Part shown: in pieces, positions 15,097-20,787 of the stretch
Layout of the letters: every line of letters starts with the position of its first letter
Numbering within the stretch: the first letter of the stretch is position 1
The notes under the pieces: model-generated
What the model was told of the DNA's origin: nothing
Seen by the model: the letters and a program-made list of their open reading frames with translations, nothing else
Database searches by the model: none
Position numbers and translations under genes: made by a program
DNA from: Synergistaceae bacterium
GTDB taxonomy: Bacteria > Synergistota > Synergistia > Synergistales > Synergistaceae
Assembly: GCA_031274465.1 (NCBI GenBank)
Contig: JAISQC010000256.1
Coordinates: 1-20,787, forward strand
Reading direction: 5' to 3'
DNA length: 20,787 nt

Positions 15097-16914
15097 TCAA
15101 ACGTCCGCCGCCCTCGGGCTTCGCGCGCGCGAGCGCGGGTTTCTGCGCGGCGTTTTAGCCTCTTTGGGCGTTGCATTCGCGTCATGCCGCCCGTTTTGAC
15201 CCAATACGCTTATCAGCGGGATTATCCCAGGATACGCGCGGTAGTTCCGGCCGATGGATTCGCGTATTTTTTTACGAATTTCAGCGGGCAAAGAGGCGCG
15301 GTCCACGGCTCCCGAGCGAACGCTCTCGAGCGCCCGCTCGACCGCGAGCTCGACGTCTGGCCTCATGTGCTCCCTGTCGAATCCATATATGCTCCCTCGG
15401 CTGTCTATCTGAAGTTCGTCTACCATCCTGTATTCCTCGTCGAGCACCACTGAAACAGCCAATATCCCGCTCTCCGAGAGTTCCTTGCGCTCGCGCAGAA
15501 GGCTGCCTTCGAACTCTCCGAGCATCATTCCGTCTACGAGCACCGCCCCCGAATGCACTTTGGCGCCGACCATGCCTTTGCCGTTTTGGTCGAACTCCAA
15601 GACGTCCCCGTTTTGCATGACGAAGATATTTTTCGAGGGTATCCCCATCTCGGCGGCGAGCTGCGAGTGCCTCACCAAATGCCTGTATTCTCCGTGGACC
15701 GGCATAAAATATTTCGGCTTTACGAGGTTCAGGAGTATCTTTTGTTCCTCGCGGGAGGCGTGCCCCGACACGTGGACCGCGTGTTCCCTCTCATATATGA
15801 CATCGCATCCGGCCACGAACAGCCTGTTCACCGTGTTGCTCACGAGCTTTTCGTTGCCGGGGATCGGCGTGGCCGATATGACGACGAGATCCCTCTCCCC
15901 GAGGCGAATCTGTTTGTGCTCCCCCTTGCTCATCAGGACAAGGCCCGAAAACGGTTCCCCCTGGCTGCCGGTTGTGAGGACTACGGTGCGGTTGGGGGTA
16001 AGCCTCTCAGCCTCCTGCGGCGTCACCAGCAGCCCTGACGGGATATCCATATACCCGAGCTTCAAGGCGAGATCCACATAAGATATCATGCTGCGGCCCA
16101 CTAGCATCACATGCCGGTTGAAGCGGGACGCCACCGCGAAGACTTGGGACGCGCGATACAGGTTGCTGGCGAAAGCCGCGATAACTATCCTGCGGTCCTT
16201 ATGGGTGCGGAAAATATCCTCGAAAGAGCGCCCTACCGAGGACTCCGAGGGAGTAAATCCGGACCGCTCGCTGTTGGTGGAATCCGACAGCAAAAGCATC
16301 ACTCCCTCTCTGCCGAGCTCAGCGAGCGCCGCCAGATCCGTCCCATCCTCACCCCACAGCGGAGTCATGTCCAGCTTGAAGTCGCCGCTGTGCAGCACGA
16401 TGCCAGCCGGAGTCCGGACGTATATCGCGAGGCTGTCAGGTATTGAGTGGGCCACCCGTATGAACCCAACTTCGAAACAGCCCGCTTTGATGGTCTGTCC
16501 GGCCTGGATGTGAAAATACCGCGGCTTGTATGAGGCGCGCGCGTCCAACATCTTGTTTTCCACAAGCGCCACGGACAGCGGCGTTCCGTACAGAGGGACG
16601 TCAAGGCGCGGCAACACCAAAGGTATCGCTCCTATATGGTCCTCGTGCCCGTGGGTGAGGAAAATACCTCTTATTCGAGTCCTATTTTCAGCCAAGTACC
16701 TGACGTCAGGGATCACAAAATCGATTCCGAGCATCTCCTCCTCTGGAAATTTCAGCCCGCAATCGATGACTATGATATCGTCCCCATATTCTATCGCCGT
16801 TAGATTCTTCCCAACCTCGCCCAATCCTCCGAGCGGTATTATCCTGAGGCCCGGCTTCGATCCAACCGCGCCGGCGGCGACTCGGGGTTTCCTGCTTCTT
16901 CTCGCATTCGTCAT
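15097..16914 (-). CDS. rnj: Ribonuclease J
   Basis: A 605-residue beta-CASP metallo-beta-lactamase ribonuclease, with 5'-3' exonuclease and endonuclease activity in mRNA decay and rRNA maturation. The zinc-binding motif HGHEDH is at 88-93. GGLGEVGKN (29-37), PEEEMLGIDFVIPD, LLLSDSTNSERSGFTPSE, TTGSQGEPFSGL and VHVSGHASREEQK are all typical. It carries about 20 extra basic residues before the catalytic domain and ends in a short Arg/Pro/Ser-rich basic tail (about 585-605) encoded by very GC-rich DNA. Both ends could aid RNA binding. The Shine-Dalgarno before ATG 16912-16914 is weak (GAGGG at about 13 bases). It lies 37 bases after the adenosine-specific kinase gene. Confidence 0.97.
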   Translation of the reverse strand: MTNARRSRKPRVAAGAVGSKPGLRIIPLGGLGEVGKNLTAIEYGDDIIVIDCGLKFPEEEMLGIDFVIPDVRYLAENRTRIRGIFLTHGHEDHIGAIPLVLPRLDVPLYGTPLSVALVENKMLDARASYKPRYFHIQAGQTIKAGCFEVGFIRVAHSIPDSLAIYVRTPAGIVLHSGDFKLDMTPLWGEDGTDLAALAELGREGVMLLLSDSTNSERSGFTPSESSVGRSFEDIFRTHKDRRIVIAAFASNLYRASQVFAVASRFNRHVMLVGRSMISYVDLALKLGYMDIPSGLLVTPQEAERLTPNRTVVLTTGSQGEPFSGLVLMSKGEHKQIRLGERDLVVISATPIPGNEKLVSNTVNRLFVAGCDVIYEREHAVHVSGHASREEQKILLNLVKPKYFMPVHGEYRHLVRHSQLAAEMGIPSKNIFVMQNGDVLEFDQNGKGMVGAKVHSGAVLVDGMMLGEFEGSLLRERKELSESGILAVSVVLDEEYRMVDELQIDSRGSIYGFDREHMRPDVELAVERALESVRSGAVDRASLPAEIRKKIRESIGRNYRAYPGIIPLISVLGQNGRHDANATPKEAKTPRRNPRSRARSPRAADV

Positions 16915-16951
16915 GCTAGGCTGTGTCCCTCATTCGCTTCAAAGCCATCCC

Positions 16952-17446
16952 CTACCTCTTGTAGCCTATGACGTTGCGGAGCAGGTTTTTCCTCCACTGC
17001 TCGCCCGCTTCGTCTTCAACCCCGACCGGGGACCCGCCGTCTATCACCCCTACGACACCGCGCCCCTGCCCGCTCTCGGCTACGATTATCTGCAGCGGGT
17101 TCGCTGTGGCCGCGAAAATGCCACACACCTCCTGAACGGCCTTGATTCGTCCCAGAACGTTGATGGGGTAGCCGTTTTTTATCACCACGACGAACGAATG
17201 GCCGGCGCCAATTTTAAGGGCGTTGCGAACCGCGCACTCGATCAGCTCCGCGTCGTTGCCGTCCCTGCGCACGAGCTTTTCGATGGACGCCTCGCAGAAC
17301 GCGATGCCGAATTTCAGCGACGGGGAGGACGTGACCAGCGCTTCGAAGATATCCTCCACAGTTTTGACAAAGTGGCTCTGCCCCACTATGACGTTGCACT
17401 CGTCCGGGATCTCCACAGTTTCGCAGCTCAATTTCAAATCAGACAT
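16952..17446 (-). CDS. Adenosine-specific kinase (DUF355/PF04008 family)
   Basis: A 164-residue protein of the small adenosine-specific kinase family (PAE2307-like, formerly DUF355), common in archaea and some anaerobic or thermophilic bacteria. Family features include an N-terminal VIVGQSHFVKTVEDIFEAL, the KFGIAFCEAS segment, GHSFVVVIKNGYPINVLG, CGIFAATANPLQIIVAE and a Gly-rich GRGVVGVIDGGSPVGVE loop. Members were assigned adenosine phosphorylation from structural work, but their role in cells is little known. The ATG at 17444-17446 has GGAGGCG upstream. It is the first gene of the long minus-strand run after the ompH terminator, with a possible extended -10 promoter just upstream, and rnj follows within 37 bases. 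Confidence 0.88.
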   Translation of the reverse strand: MSDLKLSCETVEIPDECNVIVGQSHFVKTVEDIFEALVTSSPSLKFGIAFCEASIEKLVRRDGNDAELIECAVRNALKIGAGHSFVVVIKNGYPINVLGRIKAVQEVCGIFAATANPLQIIVAESGQGRGVVGVIDGGSPVGVEDEAGEQWRKNLLRNVIGYKR

Positions 17447-17476
17447 GCTATCGCCTCCAATGCCGCATTTGCGTTA

Positions 17477-17485
17477 ATTCTAACA
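17477..17485 (-). promoter_or_regulatory. Possible extended -10 promoter for kinase-rnj run
   Basis: On the minus strand, TGTTAGAAT fits the extended -10 pattern TGnTAnAAT. It lies about 31 bases before the adenosine-specific kinase start and just after the ompH terminator hairpin. No convincing -35 hexamer is visible, because the upstream bases are the terminator stem. It is the best candidate for a promoter of the downstream run. Confidence 0.35.
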
Positions 17486-17486
17486 C

Positions 17487-17510
17487 AAAAAACCCGCCTT
17501 GACGGCGGGG
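17487..17510 (-). terminator. Rho-independent terminator after ompH
   Basis: Read on the minus strand, a perfect 6-bp stem CCCGCC/GGCGGG with a five-base loop is followed by six T. It lies 54 bases beyond the ompH stop and separates ompH from the adenosine-specific kinase gene. Read-through is possible, as the stem is short. Confidence 0.85.
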
Positions 17511-17563
17511 CTGAAATCTCTTGCTGGCAAAAACGAAACTGAACGGGTGCCGGTGATGAAAAA

Positions 17564-18016
17564 CTAGCCCCCGCTTGCGCTCTTTTTCTTCAGCTCCTGA
17601 ACGACGTCTTCCGTTATGTCTATTCCCCCGTAGAAGAGAGCCGTTTTATCCACCACGACGGTTATCTTCTTCGCGGTGGCCACTGTGCGCACCGCCAGGT
17701 CAATCTCCTTGAAAAGAGGCTGCATCAATTTCTGCTCCTCCTCGGCTATGTTCCTGCGCATATTCTGGAAAATCTCGGCCTTTTTGTCGTTGTCGGATTC
17801 CTTGTCTATGGCGACTTTGGCCTCGTTCTGCTTCTGATCCGCTATATTTTTTATCTGCTTCAGGGTCTGCTCGTATTTAGGATGCTGGAACAAAACCTTC
17901 TGAGGGTCTATCCCACCAACCCGCTCCTCGTCGGCTGCCAAAGCGACACTGGAAGACACAAACCCCATCAATAAAGCTGAACATACGAGGAAAGCTATTT
18001 TTCTACCAACTGACAT
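17564..18016 (-). CDS. OmpH/Skp-like periplasmic chaperone
   Basis: A 150-residue OmpH (Skp) family protein. A signal peptide covers about residues 1-27 (hydrophobic AFLVCSALLMGFVSSSVALA, probable cleavage after ALA). The mature part opens with the short strand RVGGIDPQKVLFQHPKY typical of OmpH. A long charged helical arm follows (about 50-110), then ITVVVDKTALFYGGIDITEDVV, the conserved C-terminal strand-helix. Skp holds unfolded outer membrane proteins in the periplasm, so this supports a diderm envelope. ATG 18014-18016 has AAGGAGG at 10 bases. It has its own promoter and terminator and seems monocistronic. No bamA or lpxD neighbour is visible. Confidence 0.9.
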   Translation of the reverse strand: MSVGRKIAFLVCSALLMGFVSSSVALAADEERVGGIDPQKVLFQHPKYEQTLKQIKNIADQKQNEAKVAIDKESDNDKKAEIFQNMRRNIAEEEQKLMQPLFKEIDLAVRTVATAKKITVVVDKTALFYGGIDITEDVVQELKKKSASGG

Positions 18017-18060
18017 ACCTCATGAACCTCCTTAAAACACAAATAGATATTGACGATTTT

Positions 18061-18089
18061 ATTTTACTACATTTCAGCACCATGTCCAA
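18061..18089 (-). promoter_or_regulatory. Sigma70-type promoter of ompH
   Basis: On the minus strand, TTGGAC (18084-18089) and TAAAAT (18061-18066) are separated by 17 bases. The predicted transcription start is near 18054, giving a leader of about 38 bases with AAGGAGG before the ompH ATG. Confidence 0.7.
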
Positions 18090-18106
18090 GTATAATTACT
18101 TAGTTG

Positions 18107-18120
18107 AACATGTTTAAACA
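18107..18120. promoter_or_regulatory. Overlapping palindromes upstream of ompH promoter
   Basis: Two perfect palindromes interlock here: AACATGTT (18107-18114) and TGTTTAAACA (18111-18120). They lie about 20-30 bases upstream of the ompH -35 element and on the other side of the repeats near rny. They could be an operator; no regulator is identified. Confidence 0.35.
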
Positions 18121-18141
18121 TCTCAGGGGCAATGTCAGCTC

Positions 18142-18177
18142 AATAATTCTCAAATAATTCTCGACGCAATAATTCTC
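18142..18177. repeat. Three direct copies of AATAATTCTC
   Basis: Exact copies of the 10-mer AATAATTCTC lie at 18142-18151, 18153-18162 and 18168-18177, with starts 11 and 15 bases apart (about one and one and a half helical turns). The last copy ends eight bases before the rny -35 element. The placement suggests a regulator-binding array or an AT-rich upstream element. The whole intergenic stretch 18017-18289 holds no gene and is AT-rich against a GC-rich background. Confidence 0.7.
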
Positions 18178-18189
18178 AGTGCACTTGAG
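18175..18189. promoter_or_regulatory. Operator-like inverted repeat over the rny -35
   Basis: The sequence CTCAGTGCACTTGAG is a near-palindrome: a perfect AGTGCACT core flanked by CTC and TGAG, with one base out of symmetry. It overlaps the rny -35 hexamer TTGAGT, where a bound protein would block initiation. Confidence 0.35.
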
Positions 18190-18213
18190 TAAAATTTGAT
18201 TACCCTGTAAAAT
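18185..18213 (+). promoter_or_regulatory. Sigma70-type promoter of rny-ymdB
   Basis: TTGAGT (18185-18190) and TAAAAT (18208-18213) are separated by 17 bases. The predicted start near 18220 gives a leader of about 70 bases if the rny ATG at 18290 is used. Confidence 0.65.
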
Positions 18214-18275
18214 CAGACAGTTGTAAGGAGCGCGTTTGTATTTGCGCAATTGCACCTTGACAAACGATATCGATG

Positions 18276-18282
18276 AGGTGAT
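18276..18282 (+). promoter_or_regulatory. Ribosome binding site deciding the rny start
   Basis: AGGTGAT lies seven bases before ATG 18290 and supports that start. A second site, AAGGAG at 18225-18230, precedes in-frame TTG codons at 18236 and 18242, which would add 16-18 residues before the membrane helix. Confidence 0.55.
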
Positions 18283-18289
18283 AGAGAAA

Positions 18290-19831
18290 ATGGAGTTTGT
18301 GGAATTTGTTATGATCGCAGTCTGTTCAGTGACCGCTGGCGTTGTAGTCGGCATTATCGCCTACAAGATCGTACAGGGGAAACGCGAGGAATGGGCCGTC
18401 TCCAAGGCGGAAAAACTTCTGCAGGAAGCGGCTGACAAGGCAGAGCAAGCCAGGAAGGACCTGATGACGGAGACCCGAGACGAGATACACCGTCTCCGCC
18501 AAGAGGTAGACAAAGAGATCAAGGAACGCAGGGGCGAGCTTCAAAGGACGGAGCGCAAGCTCGAGCAGAAGGAAGAGAATCTGGACAAAAAACTGGAAGG
18601 CGCATCTCGGCGCGATGAAGAGCTAAGGCAGAAGGCCGACGAGCTAAAGCGCCATTCCGAGGAGATATCGGCGAAGGAGGGCCAGCTGGTCAACAGGCTG
18701 GAGGAGATCGCGCAGATGTCGCGCGAAGAGGCAAAGCAGTTGCTTTTGAACGAGGTCGAGTCCGAGGCAAACCACATAATCGGGCTCAGGCTCAAGGAGC
18801 TCGAAGAACGCGCGCGGCGCGACGCGGACAGGAAAGCCCAGGAGATAATCGCGGTCGCGGTTCAGCGCTGCAGCGTGGACTTCACCTCAGAAATCTCCGT
18901 CAGCGTGGTGCAGATACCGTCCGACGAGATGAAGGGGCGCATAATCGGCAGGGAAGGCAGGAACATAAGGACTTTCGAAACGCTGACCGGCGTGGATTTG
19001 ATAGTTGACGATACCCCGGAAGCAGTCACTCTGAGCTGTTTCGATCCAATCCGACGCGAAGTGGCGCGGCTTTCTCTCGAGAGGCTTATCCAGGACGGGC
19101 GCATTCACCCGGCCCGCATAGAGGAGATAATCGAGAAGGCGCGGCGCGACGTGGAAGTTCAGGTTGTGGAGGCCGGAGACGAAGCCCTGCTCGAAGCGGG
19201 CATCAAGCACATGCACCCGGAGCTGTCGAAACTGATCGGGCAGTTGCGCTTCAGGGCCAGCTATGGCCAGAATGCGCTTCACCACAGTCTTGAGGTCGCT
19301 CACCTGTGCGGGCTCTTTGCCGCCGAGCTCGGCCTCGACGAAGGCATAGCAAAGCGCGCGGGGCTCCTCCATGACATCGGAAAGGCCGTAGACCACAAAG
19401 TCGAGGGGCCGCACGCTCTGATAGGCGCTGACATTGCAAAACGCTACAACGAGCCTCCCGACATAATCAACGCAATCGCCGCCCACCACGAGGACGAAGA
19501 GCCGCAGACGCTCTATGCCCTGCTCGTAGCGGCAGCCGACGCGGCGAGCGCTTCGCGCCCGGGCGCCCGCAGGGAAAGCCTCGACGCATATGTCAAGCGG
19601 CTCGAAAAACTCGAGGAGATTGCAAATTCGTTCACAGGCGTGAACAACGCGTTCGCGATACAGGCTGGCAGGGAAATTCGCGTCGCTGTGTCGCCGGATA
19701 CCACGGACGAAGGGCAGATGCAAAAACTTGCCTACGATATCGCCCGAAAGATCGAGTCGGAGATGAAATACCCCGGGCAGATAAAGGTCACTCTCATAAG
19801 AGAGACGAGAGCCGTGGACTACGCCAGGTAA
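18290..19831 (+). CDS. rny: Ribonuclease Y
   Basis: A 513-residue membrane-anchored endoribonuclease that starts decay of many mRNAs. It has an N-terminal membrane helix (about 5-27), a long charged coiled coil (about 30-190), and a KH RNA-binding domain with GRIIGREGRNIRTFE near 215-230. The HD domain follows, with HHSLEVAHL and the metal-binding His361-Asp362 in LLHDIGK. The length is close to B. subtilis RNase Y (520). The frame is open further upstream through TTG codons, but ATG 18290 places the membrane helix as in known members. It has a clear promoter, is divergent from ompH, and is followed within five bases by ymdB, a conserved pairing. With rnj nearby, the cell probably uses the J/Y type of RNA decay. 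Confidence 0.97.
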   Translation: MEFVEFVMIAVCSVTAGVVVGIIAYKIVQGKREEWAVSKAEKLLQEAADKAEQARKDLMTETRDEIHRLRQEVDKEIKERRGELQRTERKLEQKEENLDKKLEGASRRDEELRQKADELKRHSEEISAKEGQLVNRLEEIAQMSREEAKQLLLNEVESEANHIIGLRLKELEERARRDADRKAQEIIAVAVQRCSVDFTSEISVSVVQIPSDEMKGRIIGREGRNIRTFETLTGVDLIVDDTPEAVTLSCFDPIRREVARLSLERLIQDGRIHPARIEEIIEKARRDVEVQVVEAGDEALLEAGIKHMHPELSKLIGQLRFRASYGQNALHHSLEVAHLCGLFAAELGLDEGIAKRAGLLHDIGKAVDHKVEGPHALIGADIAKRYNEPPDIINAIAAHHEDEEPQTLYALLVAAADAASASRPGARRESLDAYVKRLEKLEEIANSFTGVNNAFAIQAGREIRVAVSPDTTDEGQMQKLAYDIARKIESEMKYPGQIKVTLIRETRAVDYAR

Positions 19832-19836
19832 CTCCG

Positions 19837-20616
19837 ATGAGAGTCTTATTCGTAGGGGACGTGTGCGGGCGGCCCGGCAGGAACGCGCTAAGGGAAAATC
19901 TTCCGAATCTGCGCAAAACCCTCGGGCCATTCGATTTCGTCATTGCCAACTGCGAAAACGCGGCGTCCGGTTTCGGCATGACGGAAAAAATAATGGACGA
20001 GATGTTCGGCTTCGGCATCGATGCCATGACGTCGGGCAACCACATATGGGATAAAAAAGAGTTCGTCGGCGTGCTGGAGCGGGAACCAAGGGTGCTTCGG
20101 CCGGCCAACTACCCTCCGGGCGCCCCGGGCATCGGGTTTGGGACGTTCGAGCGCCAGGGCCGGAAACTGGGCGTTATAAATCTTATGGGGCGAGCGTTCA
20201 TGTCTCCGGTAGATTGCCCGTTTCGAGCATCCGATTCCATTCTTGAGTCCATGGAGGCGGATGCGATACTGGTGGATTTCCACGCCGAGGCAACGGCTGA
20301 AAAAATTGCCCTGGGGCGATACCTCGACGGAAGGGTGTCGATATTTGCAGGCACGCACACCCATGTTCAGACTGCCGACGAATCGATCCTGCCGGGCGGC
20401 ACCGCGTACATAACGGACGCCGGCCTGACTGGGGGGCATGGCGGGGTCATCGGCAACAGATACGACTCGGTTCTGGCGAAATTCCTGTACGGGGTGCCGT
20501 CAAAATTCGAGATAGAAAGCAGCGATGCCCGGCTGCAGGGAATAGTGGCCGACATCGATGACGAAACCGGCAAAGCCTTCGACATCCGAAGGGTAAGCGC
20601 GAGCGCCGGACAATGA
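19837..20616 (+). CDS. ymdB: YmdB-type metallophosphoesterase (TIGR00282 family)
   Basis: A 259-residue calcineurin-like metallophosphoesterase of the YmdB family; B. subtilis YmdB hydrolyses 2',3'-cyclic nucleotides and affects biofilm and motility decisions. Metal-binding motifs are seen in order: GDVCGRPGR (Asp8), ANCENAASG (Glu40, Asn41), TSGNHIWDK (Asn68, His69), VDFHAEATAEK and AGTHTHVQTAD. The C-terminal TDAGLTGGHGGVIG is typical. It starts five bases after the rny stop, so both are co-transcribed, and a strong terminator follows six bases after its stop. The family link with RNase Y suggests a role in RNA turnover or cyclic-phosphate clearance. Confidence 0.96.
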   Translation: MRVLFVGDVCGRPGRNALRENLPNLRKTLGPFDFVIANCENAASGFGMTEKIMDEMFGFGIDAMTSGNHIWDKKEFVGVLEREPRVLRPANYPPGAPGIGFGTFERQGRKLGVINLMGRAFMSPVDCPFRASDSILESMEADAILVDFHAEATAEKIALGRYLDGRVSIFAGTHTHVQTADESILPGGTAYITDAGLTGGHGGVIGNRYDSVLAKFLYGVPSKFEIESSDARLQGIVADIDDETGKAFDIRRVSASAGQ

Positions 20617-20621
20617 CTTTT

Positions 20622-20659
20622 AAAAGCGGGGACGCGGATATTCGCGAGCCCCGCTTTTT
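20622..20659 (+). terminator. Rho-independent terminator after ymdB
   Basis: A 10-bp stem AAAAGCGGGG/CCCCGCTTTT is followed by a T-rich tail (TTTTTC). An inner CGCG/CGCG stem with a six-base loop extends the hairpin. It lies five bases beyond the ymdB stop and is symmetric enough to work weakly in both directions. Confidence 0.9.
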
Positions 20660-20663
20660 CTTA

Positions 20664-20693
20664 TTGACCGAAGGCACGACCATCTGCTAATAT
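20664..20693 (+). promoter_or_regulatory. Promoter of tRNA-Cys
   Basis: TTGACC (20664-20669) and TAATAT (20688-20693) are 18 bases apart, with the tRNA 5' end 18 bases after the -10. The -35 lies only four bases beyond the ymdB terminator, which insulates the tRNA from rny-ymdB transcription. Confidence 0.65.
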
Positions 20694-20711
20694 AGAGCGC
20701 GTTTGAGAAAA

Positions 20712-20785
20712 GGCGGCATAGCCAAGTGGCAAGGCAGAGGACTGCAAATCCTTTATCCCCGGTTCGAATCCGGGTGCCGCCTCCA
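20712..20785 (+). tRNA. tRNA-Cys, anticodon GCA
   Basis: A full cloverleaf can be drawn: acceptor stem GGCGGCA/TGCCGCC, D arm GCC/GGC, anticodon stem GAGGA/TCCTT with loop CTGCAAA, and T arm CCCGG-TTCGAAT-CCGGG. The anticodon GCA is at 20744-20746. The discriminator base is T (20782), as expected for tRNA-Cys, and the 3' CCA is encoded (20783-20785). The variable loop is short, as in class I tRNAs. Confidence 0.97.
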
Positions 20786-20787
20786 GA

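Noticed and set aside
15110..15165. Alternating CG-rich stretch as a terminator or attenuator for rnj
   Set aside because: It encodes the Arg-rich end of RNase J, and no stem followed by a T run is present on either strand.
18100..18354. 84-codon minus-strand open frame in the ompH-rny gap
   Set aside because: It crosses the divergent promoter region, has no ribosome site or known domain, and overlaps the rny start.
20712..20785. tRNA-Cys as an integration site for a mobile element
   Set aside because: No integrase, attachment repeat or foreign-looking DNA is visible and the window ends two bases later, so it cannot be judged.
1..20787. CRISPR array, insertion sequence or prophage
   Set aside because: No regularly spaced repeat of CRISPR length, no transposase or phage gene, and no terminal inverted repeat was seen.

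Overview
This is a compact, gene-dense bacterial chromosome window of roughly mid-50s %GC. It has no mobile elements, no CRISPR array and almost no non-coding space. The gene set suggests an anaerobic-type diderm with a mixed toolkit: a periplasmic OmpH/Skp-like chaperone and FtsEX-EnvC beside RNase J, RNase Y-YmdB, a CsaB-type polysaccharide pyruvyl transferase and a DUF5693 membrane protein. That mix and order fit Synergistota best. This is an inference from gene content, since no marker was searched; Negativicutes-like or other diderm Firmicutes are the main alternatives.

Region 1 (positions 1-17,446, all minus strand) is a nearly unbroken co-directional run. In transcription order it reads: adenosine-specific kinase, RNase J, a Na/Pi cotransporter-PhoU protein, UppP, Maf, a DUF5693 membrane protein, CsaB, two transketolase-like halves, FtsE, FtsX, an EnvC-type M23 protein, an S41 protease, a YibQ-like divergent polysaccharide deacetylase, PurA, RimI and a radical SAM protein cut by the window edge. 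Many neighbours overlap or lie within a few bases, so translational coupling is likely. The central theme is the cell envelope: lipid-carrier recycling (UppP), polymer pyruvylation (CsaB), peptidoglycan hydrolysis at division (FtsEX-EnvC) and periplasmic proteolysis (S41).

Region 2 (17,447-18,289) holds ompH on the minus strand with its terminator, then a 273-base AT-rich divergent intergenic region. That region has a good sigma70-type promoter in each direction, three copies of a 10-bp direct repeat and several palindromes.

Region 3 (18,290-20,787, plus strand) carries rny and the metallophosphoesterase ymdB as a tight pair, a strong hairpin terminator, and a tRNA-Cys(GCA) gene with its own promoter.

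The most notable signal is the split transketolase at 7,104-8,806. Both halves are intact, overlapping reading frames with a clear family fold signature. Nearly every catalytic residue known from transketolase is replaced: the activating Glu, its partner Glu, the Mg-binding Asn and most active-site His. It looks like a maintained pseudoenzyme pair, or one with a new function, embedded between csaB and ftsE. Its C-terminal half also contains an exact 22-bp in-frame repeat covering the two lost active-site loops.
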